DNA of 64,000 bases from Arachnopeziza araneosa (Eukaryota; Ascomycota; Leotiomycetes; Helotiales; Arachnopezizaceae): assembly GCA_003988855.1 (NCBI GenBank), contig QYAI01000033.1, forward strand, positions 124,001 to 188,000, read 5' to 3'. The notes under the pieces are model-generated. The model did not search any database and was not told the DNA's origin. It saw only the letters and a list, made by a program, of their open reading frames with translations. Numbering within the stretch: the first letter of the stretch is position 1; each line of letters starts with the position of its first letter. Shown here piece by piece: positions 22,018 to 35,415 of the stretch. The position numbers and the translations under genes were made by a program.

Positions 22018-22942
22018 GTTGGATACAATGAAAATCTTGATAGGATGCCTAAACGCAAGCATCTTGACTCATGGGTGGAGAGGGTTTGCATATGAATACA
22101 CTAGATAAGCAGCGTTGATATTCTAGTTAGAACCCCAAAAAAACACATCGATGAGATTCATTCAAAGTTTCCCCCTCTTTCCCTCTTTCTTATCTAACAC
22201 TTTCTGGTTTAAGCTGCTGTCCCATCAATATGACTGAAATTTTTCAATTATTCAGTCAAGTAGAGTAATATTCGTAACTTCCTCCCTTCCTTCCACGCAC
22301 TTGAGTTTAACCTTCTTTCTTCCCAGACATGCCTGCGTTTGTTTCCCTTAAAATATTTCAACTTCTACGACTTACCTAGGCAGATAGGTAAGCTTCAACT
22401 CTGTACTGATAATCACGTGCATATATTCCAGGCGTCACATCACTTCCCTGGATCGCCAACCCCTTTTCACAAAATCGCCTTCCACCGATGTCCAGATCGG
22501 CCTTGTAGACTGCCTACAGTAACGGGAGCGTTGTGCATTTCAGGCATCCTTAGCCTCGTTCTAGCAGGATGAGCACTTCCAGTCCGATAGGCTGGGCATT
22601 GTCTTCAGTGACCTCCATTGTGACACTGAAGCCAACCATGACTCGGAACAGAAAGTGCAATGGGCACGGCCTATTAACTTCTTTTAGTAGACATCTCCGC
22701 CGGCGCTGACATTTGACAAAATTCCTTGGATTTGCCCCATCCGTGGGATGATCCTTCAGCCTCGCTGCTGTGCAGCCGCAGCCTGCACAGCCCACTTGTG
22801 TGCATCGTCTCACCTGCTAGCTGCGTGGCTCGTCCATAGTACTTTTAAGTGTGGCTCGTTGAACTGTTTCAACCAGAAGAATACTAGAATGCGTTTCTCA
22901 TTTTCTATTGCAATTTCGTTGTGTATATGATCTATCGAGTTC
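22018..22942. other. Intergenic before the STAND gene
   Basis: Nothing recognised. A short G/C-rich patch (22440-22830) carries overlapping frames on both strands without family resemblance. Confidence 0.4.
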
Positions 22943-25900
22943 ATGGATCCTTTTTCAATTGTCTCTGGCGTAGTTGGGATTGCCGGGTTTGTTGATACAA
23001 TCGTTACCAAAACCTACAAATACATTTCGGCTGTCAAAAATGCAGACAAGAGCATCGCGAGTTTCCTGGATGAGGCGACGAGCTTTCTAGGAGTCCTGAA
23101 CAGCATTCAGACGACCCTAAAGTTGATGTCCGAAGATGGCCATCTCATCGACTGTGAGAGCCAAATCGACAATTGTCTGAAGCTCGTCAAGGAGATTCGA
23201 GATGCCCTTGTGGAGTCGGAGTCTCGCAAATCATCTTTTGGCAAGCTCAAACGGCAATTGAAATGGCCGTTCGACGTGGAAAAGACGGAACAGCTAGTGA
23301 GAAGTCTCGAAAGACAGAAGCAGACGCTGAGCTTGGCTTTCAGCGCGAAAAGCTGGTACTGAGCTTTGATTTTTGTTGTTGGAAATGTCACTGACAGCAA
23401 CAGGCTCGTCACTTCGGAATCTGGGAAGCGCCAGGCTGCTGATTTGAAAGCGCTTAAGACCTTGGTTGCTGATAAGTTTTTATGTGAGTCGAGAATCTCT
23501 ATTACTTTGACTTAACTTACTGAATTTGCCAAAGCCGAGGAACATCGGAAGATGTTCAAATGGCTTGGGGATGTCAACTACAGTAAAATACAAGAGAGCG
23601 GAGTACAATTGAGAAGCAATCTAATACGGCAAACTGGTGCGTGGTTCCTTGAGGGGCCTCAATTCAAAAATTGGATGGATACAAGAGGAGCAAAACTTTG
23701 GATGAAGGGTATACGTACGTGCACATGTGACTTTTCTGCAAATCCTACTGATTTAGTCAAATAGCTGGATCGGGCAAAACAGTATTAACGTATGACAACT
23801 TAATTTCAACTATGGTATTTTGCTGATAGGCTCTAGATCAACAATAATACAACACATTCAGAGGCAGCTTCAAGATGGAGACAGCGAGTCCGGGGTTGAT
23901 GGTAGGTTCATTCGCAGCTACTGATGCATTCACTTACATCGTTAGCACTTGCGTATTTCTACTGCGATTTCAGGGACGAGAAAACCACCAATCCATGGAA
24001 TATCATTGGCGCACTCATCAAGCAGCTTGCTCAACAAAATAGACAAAATTTGTATGACCTCGAAGAGTTCTATCGTCAATATGATCCCGCTGGTCTTTTA
24101 CCGAAGCCATGTGGCCCAGAGGATTTAGCGAATCTCCTCCAACAGATGGCTCGAAATTTTGATGGAGATGTTATGATCGTGATCGATGGTCTCGACGAGA
24201 TTGAAGATAACCTGGCCGGGACTATCGAGCTACTACAAAGCTTGGGTAGTGAATTTCGACCGGAGACGCCTCCTTCAGCGTTGCCACAAATACAGATCAA
24301 CGATCTTATCCGAACAAGCAGTCCTGGTGCAGATTCAGATGACTCCAACGATCCCGAAGAACTACTTAATGGCTCATCATCAGCAATGGGATTGAGTTCT
24401 AGGCCTCAATCTGGCACATTTCATATTCCAATCCGACGATCATCCCAATCTAATGCAGCGGTCGGTGAAGGCATGCCAATAAACGAACATTTACCTTCCA
24501 TAAAACTGTTATTTGTCAGCCGAGATAAGAAAGAAATCCAACGGCAATTGCAAAGTTTTGGAACACAAGATATTGAAGCGCGAAAGGATGACCTGATTTT
24601 ATACGTATCTTCGGAAATACAGTACCGGATGAGCAGAGGAACCTTAAGATTCCAAGATCACTCCTTGAAAGAGGAGATCCAAGATAGGCTAGTAGAAAAA
24701 GCCGACGGAATGTAAGATTACTCACGTCTTCTCTCAAATATAGACATACTAAATCCTTTATACAGGTTTCGATGGGTTTTCTGTCAGATTGAGCATCTAT
24801 GCAAGCTTACTTCAGATCGAGAGAAGCGAAATGCACTTGACAAGCTCCCTAGAGATTTACCGCAGACCTATGAACGAATATTACGAGCAGTTGACGAGAG
24901 CCATATTGATTTAGTACACAAGACTCTTCAGTGGATTATTTACGCATCTGAGCCACTCTCTATAGATGCCCTTCTTGAAGCCCTTGCTGTCTCAACTGGA
25001 GACGACGATCTTGATGAAGATGGAAAAGTGGAAGAAGAAGTCCTCCTAGATTGCTGTAGCAGTCTTGTCAAGAAAAGTCAATCAGTGCAAGGGGCTTTAG
25101 AATTGGCTCACTTTACTGTCAAGCAGTACCTCCTTGGAATTGGGCCCAGATCATCTCCAGAAATTCGACAATACCAGATCAAGGAAGAAAGCAGCCAGTT
25201 GCTACTTGCGCAAACCTGTCTCACATATCTCAATTTCCAGTCGTTCGAAAAGGGACCTGCTAAAACAGTGGCCGAGTTTTACGAGATGGTAGAAAAAAGG
25301 CCGTTCGTTCGCCATGCTTCTTTGTGGTGGGATAATTATGCGCAAAGACATTTCCGAACAGAGTCCATCTACGCCCTCGTCCAATGCTTCTTCAATCCAG
25401 AAATAACAGGTCAGTTCAGATTTTGGAATCAGTGTCTCATGATTTTAGAACGTGAAGAGGATCTGGATTTGGAAAGCCCATTGTACAGAGCTTGTATGGA
25501 AGCAAGTCCACTTCATGTAAGTTCAATAGCTCTAACAATTCTTTTAGCTCCTAGGTGAGAGTATCTCAAGGCGATGCCATTCTCCCATACCCGCACCTAT
25601 TCTTTCTTATCATAAATCTCTCCCATGATGAACTGCAGATTAAGTACTAACCTCCTGGTGTCTCAGTGGGCGGCGCTCCTTGCATTATCGGAAGTAGCAA
25701 GATTTCTTCTTCAAGATTTTTCTCCCAGCAAAGATAGCCGCTTGGGCACTCCTGTCCATTGCGCCCTTTTAGGGAAATTCCTTATTCATAGCGGTCCGCC
25801 ACCGCCTCGCAATAAATCCCCAGTAAAGGATACAAACGTACGTCTGGCACCTTCGACGATTCTCGGAAAGGATTCTATCAAAGGTATTATCGAGCATAGA

Positions 25901-28900
25901 TCGTGGCGTCCTTTTGCACGAATCCAAACACTCCGAATTCTCATTAGCAATGACTCGAATCCAAATTACCAATCTGCGGTATTCCCTGGCGTTGATGCCC
26001 TGGTTCTTGCCTTGGACGTCACTGACTCAGCTGCGGATTTTGTCAGTCCGCTGCTAGAACAAGGCGCCCAAGTCACTCCGAGAACGATTAATTATGCAGA
26101 GGACTTGATTGATGAGACTCTTAAGGGCGATAATCGATCCCAAGCTGGGTTGTTGGCTTTGATCAAAAGTACTTCAGACCGTAATCTTGCCAATTCTGAT
26201 CGAGATGCATTCAACAAAATGACAGCCTGCTTACGAAATGCTCAAGAAGAAGCAGTTGAGATTCTCAGCGATTCCGTAACTTGGGCTGACACAATGACTT
26301 CCACGGAGAAAAGACAGGTCGTGCAGGACTTGAAGAGTGCTGTGAGGTTTGGACTTACTTCAAAAGTTCATCTCTTTCTAGAAAAGCTTCGCAAGAGCCA
26401 ATTAACGGAGGAGTTCTCCATTTCACTTCGAGAAGCTTTTTATCTTGCAGTGGAGCTTAACTGGAGAGAAATGTCAGAAGCCTTTCTGAATAATGGAGTC
26501 AAGGTTGATAGAGAATCATTCATTGTTGCTGTTCAAAACGGAAACTCTAAAATTGTCAGTCTCTTGCTAGAATACAGCTCTGGTGTCGCCAATTTAGATG
26601 ATGTGTTCGAAGCAATTTACCTTGGAGAGTATGATGTCTTTTCAGTATTGCTCGAGGCTGGCATTGAAACCTCGACGGCTAATGAAGAAATGAACTTGCC
26701 TATACACGCGGCTTTATCGGATGATGAGCAAGCTGGTTCTCCAGGTCGTCTGGGTATAATTAGGGCATTGTCTGAACTCGACCCACCTCTTGATTCGCCC
26801 AATTCCGATGGCCAATTTCCGATTCACCTTGCAGCAAGATTGGGACTAGACGATATTGTCCAGAAATTTCTTGATCGTGGCTCATCTACAGACACTCAAG
26901 ATAAGTATGGCAAAAGTCCTTCTCACTACGCATGTAAAAAAGACTCTGAAAAAACATTGAGGCTATTGATTAAAGCTGGAGTTGATATCAATGGCAAGAG
27001 ACACGGCACTGGAGGTTCACCTTTGTTCTACGCAGCCAGATATAACTCAACAGCTTGTGCTCGTATTCTTCTCGAAGTTGGAGCTGATTTGGAACAGTTA
27101 AACTCTTCAAATTTCACGCCACTTATTGCAGCTTATAAATCCTCGTCTTGGGATGTTGCTGAGTTACTTATTCGATCTGGAGCCAATGTGAACGCCATGA
27201 ACCCAAAATCACATTCTACAATCCTTACTACTGCCTCTGCTCATGGAGTGACTGATCTTGTCCGGCTGGCTCTTGCCGAAAATGCTGACATTGAACATCA
27301 AACCCTTCATGGAGAGACCGCATTATATCTTGCTGCAGGTCATGGGCATGTCGATGTCATCCGTATTTTGCTAAAGTCAGGTGCTAATGTCGAAGCGAAC
27401 CGTGGTGGTTATAGCGGAACTCCTCTTCATAAAGCTATTCGAGTTGGCTCAATGGAGATTTTTCAGCTTCTCCTCGATCATGGTGCTAATATCGAAAGCC
27501 CAAACTCCAAACTACAAACACCCTTGCTCCTTGCCATAATTAGGCAGGAGTGGGCCATGACAAAAATACTGATAAGCAAAGGAGCAGATATGAGTGTCCG
27601 AGATAAGATTTCTGGCTGCACGCCTCTTGTCGGGGCTTGTCAGTATGATGGGAAAGCAGACATCGTTAGATTGTTGTTGGACCACGGTGCAAGCGTCCAT
27701 GAGAGATTAATAGACAGCAGCTATACTGCATTAATCCTGGCTTCCAGTTTGGGGAATCTGCCGAACGTCAAACTGCTAGTCGAACATGGTGCTGACATCC
27801 ACGCTGTAGATAGTACAGCGCAGTCAATGACTGCTTTATCTCACGCTGTCGCAAGCGATGATGGCACCCCTGAGGTCGTTGAATATCTTCTGAAGGCGGG
27901 TGCAAATCCTTCTGACAAAAATGGTGGCAATGACTTTTCCGTTCTGATGATGGCCATAGAGGGTGGCGATATTACAGTAATCCAACTGCTGATTGCTCAT
28001 GGCGCTGACGTCAACGCTCGAACACGGTTCGATAAGCAAACTGCTATATCAATTGCTGTATCAATGCAGAGAGCAGATATTTGCAAACTCCTTCTGGAAA
28101 ATGGCGTCGATCTCACGCTGGTGGACAGCTCTGGAAAGAGTATTGCCCATGAGATTGCAATACATGCGAAAACAGAGGTTTTGATGCAATTCCTACCCTA
28201 CGAGGTTGACTGGAATATATCCGAAGGCGCAAAATTTGTTGATGATGAAGATAATTGGAGTACTGGTATATCACCTTTGCACTTTGCAGCTCAAAACAAA
28301 TTTGTGGACTTTATCAATATTTTATGGGATCGGGGACTCCTTAAAACGCTTGACCCTATTTGTGGATCAAATACAACACCTCTTCATGGCGCAGCGGAAG
28401 CTGGGAATTCTGAAGTAGTCAAAGCCCTGTGGGCTAAAGGAGCGGACATTAACGCCGTAACCTCGAGTAGAAAATGGACTCCTTTGCATTTTGCCGCTAC
28501 TCGTGGCCATTCTCAAACGGTGTCTGTGTTGGTAAGAGCAGACGCTGATGTTGATATCATTGACAAAGACGGTTGCACTGCAGCGGACCTTACTGCTGAA
28601 CCTCTTATATTGCAGAACTTAAGAAATGCATCTAAACAGAAAGGTAAGATGAGTTCAAGAGAGTGGCAAACATCTCAGTTAATTGGTTTAGGTACTTCCT
28701 CCCAGCCTAAAGAGTTTTCTTTAGCTGTTGAGGTGGATGCAGAAATTACTTCAACTGTGGACCCCCTTGTACTAAAACTTTGCCGAGCTTGCAAAGAAAG
28801 TGACGTAGATATTGTTCGTCGCCTTTTGTCACTAGGGGTTAACATCAATGGAGATGCCGAAGCCGATTATTCCCCGCTCATTATTGCCATGAGCCAAGAA

Positions 28901-30538
28901 GACATGTCAAGAGACATTGTCCATTTACTTATAGATAGCGGAGCCGACCTCCATTGTCATGCTGGCTCACAGAATTCGAAGCATGGTTTCCAGCCCTTAC
29001 ATTTCGCTGTTTGGCATAAATGCCAAAACACACTGCAAAAACTTCTCGACAAAAATGTTCATATGGCGGACTTTGGTGTTGATCCATGTCATATTGCTGC
29101 CTTTCACAAGGATACGACGATGTTGTCGATCTTACTTGCCTATGAATGTGCTCAATCCGGAGGATCAGCTCAACGAATGCTGAATGCCCAGATCCGAACG
29201 CAGGAAAAGTTCCCAAAGAAACGACTCAGCCAAAGATATTATGCTACTGGATATCTGGCGAGTGGAACACCTTTGCATATGGCTGCATTCAGCGGCTCTT
29301 TGCCTGCAATTTCTATATTATTAGAATACGGCGCTAATGTTAATGCTGTTGATGAACTATCTCAAACACCTCTTCATCATGCCGTCAAACGTGGACACTA
29401 TAAAGTAGCGAAGAAACTTCTCGATGAAGGTGCTCTAGCTTCAATTCGAGATTTCGGGGGGTCTTCAGCCTTCCTGTCATCTATAGAATTCGGCCATTTG
29501 GACATTATGGAAGAACTAATATCTCGTTTTGTGGATATTACAGATTTAGACAACGAGAACAGAGGAGCAGTACATTATGCGATCCAACAATCTGACATCG
29601 CATTTTTAGAGAGGTTACAAAGCCTTGGTCTTCCAGTTGACAATTGTGATAATTTTGGAGATACTCCATTCGCACTTGGAATACGGACAGGCGCATTCTG
29701 GAATGAAGACGCAGAGTTTGAGAGAGCAAAAGTCAAATTACTCCTCCAGCATTGCTCTTTGAACAGTACTCGCGGTGTCAAGTATGGTAATATTCTCAAT
29801 CTGGCAGTTACCCTACCTTGGGATATCACTTTTGCAACTGAAGAAATCCTCAAGCGATTATCTAAAGAAGAGCCTAAAGAGACGGCACACAGCTATATCA
29901 ATAATATCTCGGAAAGAAATGGATCGCCACTATACTTTGCAGCGTACGCAGGAAAGATTAAGACAATGGAAGTCCTCTTAAGCGCCGGTGCAGAAATAAG
30001 GTTGGCTCAAGGACCCTTGGGCAGCGCCTTGCATGCTGCATGTTCTATGGGTCGAGTAGGGGCAATTAAATGCCTGCTAGAACACGGTGCTGGCCCCGTG
30101 GACTATGAAGCCATGACACTAGCTTCCAAATATGAGCCAGCCACAAGATTGCTGAACAGATACAAGAAACTAGGCTTTGGGGGACTTGCTGAGGATCCCA
30201 TCGCTGTTCTACCACGGAGAAACTCGCAAAAGAAGGAAATCAAAGGGGGTGAGAATACCAACAAGATTCTCGAAGACATAGCAGAAAATTCACTTGTTGC
30301 AAACGATGAGGAAGCAATAAGTAATGAAATCAACTCATCACCGACACCTATCCAGCCCCAATCCTCTACTGACATTCCAACCATCTCGCTAAATGATGGA
30401 ACAGCAGAGCATCGATTTGACATGGATTCAGAACAAAAAGCAACTTCAAAGAAGGTCCATTTCTTTACTGAAACTCAAAGTCAAGACCAGCCAGACTTTG
30501 ACATTACAGATTCTCGTAGGATTTTAGTTGCGGGGTGA
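22943..30538 (+). CDS. Giant NLR-like STAND protein: Fungal_N, NACHT, ankyrin array
   Basis: Eight exons (22943-23355, 23398-23483, 23535-23714, 23765-23789, 23837-23901, 23946-24711, 24766-25516, 25667-30538) encode about 2385 residues. Fungal NLR-like STANDs are ATP-driven switches implicated in self/non-self recognition and programmed cell death. Residues 1-~120 resemble the helical Fungal_N domain (MDPFSIVSGVVGIAGFVDTI). The NACHT NTPase has Walker A GIPGSGKT at 225-232 and Walker B VIDGLDEI at about 334-341. A Ser/Asp-rich insertion (~375-430) follows, then a winged-helix segment (about 510-680, LPRDLPQTYERIL, HFTVKQYL). From residue ~760 to ~2270 there are roughly 25 divergent ankyrin repeats (TPLHxAAxxG, VxxLLxxGA). 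The tail is disordered and acidic. Exon 4 is only 25 bp and encodes most of the P-loop. The exon 2 acceptor may be 6 bp downstream. The last intron (150 bp) has a perfect TACTAAC branch site. Cytosolic; no membrane segments seen. Confidence 0.88.
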
Positions 30539-30934
30539 TATACATAATGATGGTTGATATAGCACAAATTAATCTTTGTGGAAAGGGGGGCTGAGCCTAA
30601 GTCGCCCGTGAGCCCATATGTAAATATCATGGTGTCGATTCGAGAGTTATTGTCAAGCTGTAGACTGAAAACTGGCTCAGATGGGAATTATGTGGCTCAA
30701 GTAATATCAGATGGTTAGAGATATACCTTTACAAGGTAGAAAGGCGGTGGTTGTAAGATAAAGTATTACTTGGTGTAAAAATCTATAATAAATGGGTCAC
30801 TTCGCACTTGCCAAAGAACTGAACATATTAACTTGTAGCACCTCCTCATACAGTGAAATATCGAGGGGAGTGATTTCGTTAGCTCGTTTCGTTTCTGATT
30901 GATCTATGTACAATGCACAGTATGTACCACCCAT
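30539..30934. other. Convergent 3' region, STAND gene and HUL5
   Basis: About 400 bp of A/T-rich sequence between two convergent genes. It holds their 3' ends and no gene. Confidence 0.5.
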
Positions 30935-33900
30935 CTAGCTTAGATCAAACCCAGCGCCAGAATTAACAGCATAAAGAAGCTTTTGCCGCAACACATTCTC
31001 AGTCGAATACCTAGGAAGCTTCAACAGATTGACGCATGTACTCGTACTTGGCAATCTTTCCTCGTCGCTTCCAGCATCACGGATACTGAATCTTGGATTC
31101 AATTGTGAGAAGCCGAGAAGTGGTGCTCGTGGAGTGGATGTCACGTATTTCAAAACTTTTCTGCGATCAGTGTCATCGAGTTTCTTCATAACTTTCCAGA
31201 AGAGTTTGACAGTGTCGTGCTCCTGGTGGTCGTCGCCAATCACATAAACTCCACCGTAGAGTGTGTTATGCCTCAGGTCGTCAACATCGATCTCGGATGA
31301 ATCTCCGCCGATGAGAGTTTGGAGCTCGGATTGATTGAACATTGATAGCCAAGAAGGATTGATGATGTCACTGAGGCCCTTCAGGAAAGCTTGGGTCTGT
31401 TGATATGGCTGAACTTGAAGACGATGTCGGGCAACGTATGAGACATAGAGAGGGCGATTCTCGTTGGTGACGGGAATATTCGACCCATTCGGCATTAGAT
31501 CTCTAGTAACTGTTCGAGTCGGTGAACCAGGCAACGATATCGTGTCGGTGATTGTGAAGTCGAGAGAGAAATCCTCAACATTACCAGGATAATTCTTGAG
31601 CTTCAAAAGACCTTGATAGAGACTCTCGTCCAAATCTCGAAGGTCGTTAATATTGGCACGGTAGCCTGACTCTGCATTTGCCGCCGCAGCCCATTTCAAG
31701 AGAAAAAAGCCGGCAAATCCAATATCGACTAAGATCCCTTCATACAAGCATTTCCCGACTACGCGGCCAAGGAATTCATAACGTCTCAAGAGCTCTTTGA
31801 TATTGTCTCTCCATTCTGCAGACGATTCTCTGATTCTAGCTTGTTTCAGAAGCTCTCTCCTCTCGTCAACAGCCGCAGGATTAGGATATAGTAGATTCTG
31901 GTCATTTGTGACGAACAGATTAGGGCCATCCTCCGCACGGAAAGCCTCGTTGGTAACGCTCGTAAGGAACTCCTTAGTTACACCTCCGCCGTCGATGCCA
32001 GCTTCTACTGTATCGAATTGATCCACAAATGTAATCTGGATGGGCTCCTTTAGTCCGTCGCCCAATTCGTAGAATTGCTCATAAGCATCGTCAAAGATTT
32101 GATCTCGCCGGATCTTTGCATGATGTCGACCAAGCACCTCGTGAGCCGAAGCTCTACTGTGTCTAGGTGCCATATGGGATTGTTGCATGATTGACATGCG
32201 CCATATATCGGGATCGACATTCCCACCTCGTCGGCGTGATTGATCCATATAGACAAATTCCCTGAATATTTTCACCCTAGTCTCAAATGGGATGACGAAG
32301 GGCATATTCTGAAGAACCTCTAGTCTAGGTCCAACAGCTGCAAGCATTTTCTGTCGCATCGCCTTTTGCTGCTGCCTTCTCATATTTTCAATCTGAACTG
32401 CTCGCCGGCCCCGTGTCATACCGATAAGGTGACTTTCATAAGTATTCTCGGTCTCCTGGAAACCTTCAACATCGTCTTCTTCACCTTCCTCTCTAACTTC
32501 ATGTTGCCTTTCCTCTTCTACAACTACGGCAGTGATGAAACCTTCCATATCGAATCGAGAGGTCATGAGCCAGTGGTCCTTCGATAGAAATCGTCTACGA
32601 GAGTCTCGTTCGTAAAGCATGCGCATAACTCCAGTGACTATGGTTCTCACATAATTGAAGGTCATGCCGGCAATGCCAGCAAATGGGCGGGCGGCGACAC
32701 GACTAACAATTGATTCCGAATCCTTTATTTGAAACCTCGAGGGAGCTGCGGTACCAAAATAGTTTCCAATGCCATTGTCATTGACTGGCTGCCCCACATC
32801 AGAGAGCTCACCTGCATTGTAGTATGTCGTGAAAGCCAAGTTCTTTAGAAATAGTGTCAAACGTTTTACATCGTCAAGAGGCAGTGCACTCTCACGAATT
32901 CGTGAAACAGGGCCAGGCCCTTGGCCAAAGTCAGGAACGCTGCCGCTCAGGAATTCTTCATCATCTGTAAACCGGAGCACGAAGGTGTACAGCTCGAGAA
33001 AGAGCAAGATAGTCCGCCATTCTCGATCCCTGACGGCATTTAAGGATGAATCAGCTCCTGATAATCTTTGATTTGCCGGCCGAAGAAGTGTGAGTGCAGC
33101 TTTTGAGTCTGCCTTGATCGCTGTGAAAGTATTGGTCAAGCTCGTGGCCTGCCAAAAGAACTTCAGCGCTGGGAGATTTGCCCCAGATACCGCTTTCATG
33201 GATCCCAAATAAAGCCACATTCGGATCTCATCTCCGCGACGGGGAAAAATCCTCAAAAGAGTCAATGCGTAGCTAGCAAGAAGACTAGCGTCTTCTTCTC
33301 CAGCAGCAGATGCTTTGGCATAATCAAAATTAAATTTTGCGAGGAGCCCAGAAATACTTTCTTGGTTGACTAGAGTTAGCAATTCTTCCTTTACATAATT
33401 TGGTAGAGGAGGTAACTGTTTCTCGGCATCTTCGGTATCGGCCGACTCCTGGAGGACTTCTGGGTCTTGAGCATCGATTCGACCGATAATGTCGCCAGAT
33501 GAGGCAGATAGTTGAAGTGATAATGCTCTCAAAAACTCGGGTTCCTGAGTACTTCTTCGTTGTAACTGATGTAGCGAAATGAAATGTGCTAGCAACCATA
33601 ACTTTCTTTCGGATTCGACCTGGTCGACGGTATTTGTAGAATACTCTTGAACCAAGGCTGATGACAATACGCTAACATCTATGAACGGCGCCAGATCATT
33701 TAAACTTCCCAGTATTTTCACCAAATCTGGTGTTGTCAAGAAGTACAGCGCGAATGCTACATAGGCATTGAGGGTAGCCTCATCTGGTAGAATGTTAGTT
33801 CTGATTTAGTAGCTTTGGGTCACAGCACAAACAGGAGTTTTCTAAATCATTATGCACAGCTAACGGGGCTCGTAAAGAAGTCAACAACAAGTTTCGATCG

Positions 33901-34590
33901 AGGTTTGTGGGTCTAGAAGAGAATAAACGGGAGAGAAATATATAGTATTGTTGAGATATGCGTGGAAATGTCTCGGGACGCCGGTCAACTATGGTAACAA
34001 GTAGTTGGAGAAGAGTGGGAGGAAAGTTTGGTAGAGACCTTGTTAACGGTTAGTGATGCTTGGGACCTCCGGCAGAACAGTAATAAAGATAAGAAATCGA
34101 TGGTGGATATTACATACGTCTGTAATGCGGCGAGGGTGATGCATGACAACCGTAGAAGCAGTGGTTGTACTTCGTCCGAAGACAGAAATGTCTCATAATT
34201 TGTTTGAAATATCTTTCCGCTCAGACTGGTCACCCTTCCTACATCATCCTGTCTCCGCGAACTGAAGAACGTGAGAAGGAGTTGAGCTTGTTCCAGCAGC
34301 CCTGAGGTTGTTCCGTCGCTGCTCGCTTTCTCATCCCAAATCGCTCTCCGTGAATTTGCCAACTCTCTCCTCGATCTATGGCCCCTCCATACTCTTTGTA
34401 TTCGTTTCGAGGCATTTACTCGTTCTCGTTCCTGTTGCCGCTGCTGTCTCTCTTGTTGAGCGTTGGCAACGGTTTTTTGGGTGCCCGAGGCCGATGGCGT
34501 CCAAGAATTTGCGGCGAATGGGTTGAGATTCTGGCCAGACAGATTAACCTGTCGGGGACGACGAGAACTACCACTGAAGGTCTGAAACAT
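30935..34590 (-). CDS. HUL5: HECT ubiquitin ligase Hul5 (UBE3B/C-like)
   Basis: Three exons on minus (34590-34118, 34038-33833, 33783-30935) give 1175 residues. Hul5 is a proteasome-associated E3/E4 enzyme that extends ubiquitin chains and clears misfolded cytosolic proteins. The N-terminus starts MFQTFSGSSRRPRQVNLSG, and an IQ-like helix RIQRVWRGHRSRR sits at about 63-75, both typical of the UBE3C/Hul5 group. The HECT domain fills about residues 800-1175: ITFVDQFDTVEAGIDGGGVTKEF, then GRVVGKCLYEGILVDIGFAGFFL, and the catalytic cysteine C1143 in STSTCVNLLKLP. The C-terminus ends in a hydrophobic GFDLS. Intron 2 uses a GTTTGT donor with an ACTAAC branch point; this junction has the least family support. 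It is divergent from PAB1, with 825 bp between starts. Confidence 0.93.
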
Positions 34591-35415
34591 TTTGTCGATG
34601 GTGGTGCTTAGTTGGCCACCGTGGAATTTTGGGATTTATCTTTGGACACACATGCCGCAAGAAACCTCGGGTTTTGAGGTGAGACAGGGCCGTCGACTCT
34701 CGCAAATCGAGTTCAGAATAGAAGAGGTCGAATTGAAGAGTGAATCAGTACCAAAGGAACTTCGATGTGATTCGATGTGTAGCCTGATTGTGTAGGTATC
34801 TACTTTTAGAGGGGCACGATGATGATTTATCAGTCACGGCGTGTTGTAGCCTTCCCGTCCGTGCGCCGCCGCACAAAAGTTAAGCCTCGTCATACAAGCG
34901 CTAGCCTAATTGGAAAGAGCGAGCCACCGCCGACCGAAATCTTTGTGTCGCGAGATCTGATTTTCTTTCTTCAACTCCAAACACAATAACATCCAACACT
35001 GCGGACCAAGTACGATATTTCGTTCTTCTTTCGTTCTTCCCGCCTTCCCCTTCCAGAAAACCGTCTCTTTCAGGGACACAAAAAAAATTGAAAATCCATA
35101 AAAGCCTCCTAGTCGCGATCGATATTTCCTCGACCGCCTCCAACCTCACCTTCTCTACCCATCCACCAATACTGCCGACGTGCCAGGGAGCTTTCACGAC
35201 CATCTTACATCTGCCAAAGTCCGGATTTGTACGGAAATATCCAAAGAACAGATTACCTGTTCATCACATTCCCTTTCACCAAACACTCCGACTTTTAAAG
35301 GTGAGCTGTACTTCTCGCTCTTCCAGCATCAATCAAACACCCATTCTTTATTCCTTGCCATCCGCCATCCTATACGTCTTCTTTCTGACCTCTGCTAGTA
35401 CAATACCTACCAAAC
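34591..35415. promoter_or_regulatory. Divergent promoter region HUL5 / PAB1
   Basis: 825 bp separate the two start codons, which point away from each other, so both promoters must lie here. The PAB1-proximal ~350 bp are C/T-rich, with an A-rich patch at about 35081-35095. In yeast and animals Pab1 represses its own mRNA through an A-rich leader; whether this short patch does so is only a suggestion. No TATA box position can be assigned with confidence. Confidence 0.45.

Noticed and set aside
33985..34117. Read-through of HUL5 exon 1 into intron 1
   Set aside because: The frame stays open by chance, but splicing at GTATGT to the acceptor at 34039 restores a continuous Hul5 protein.
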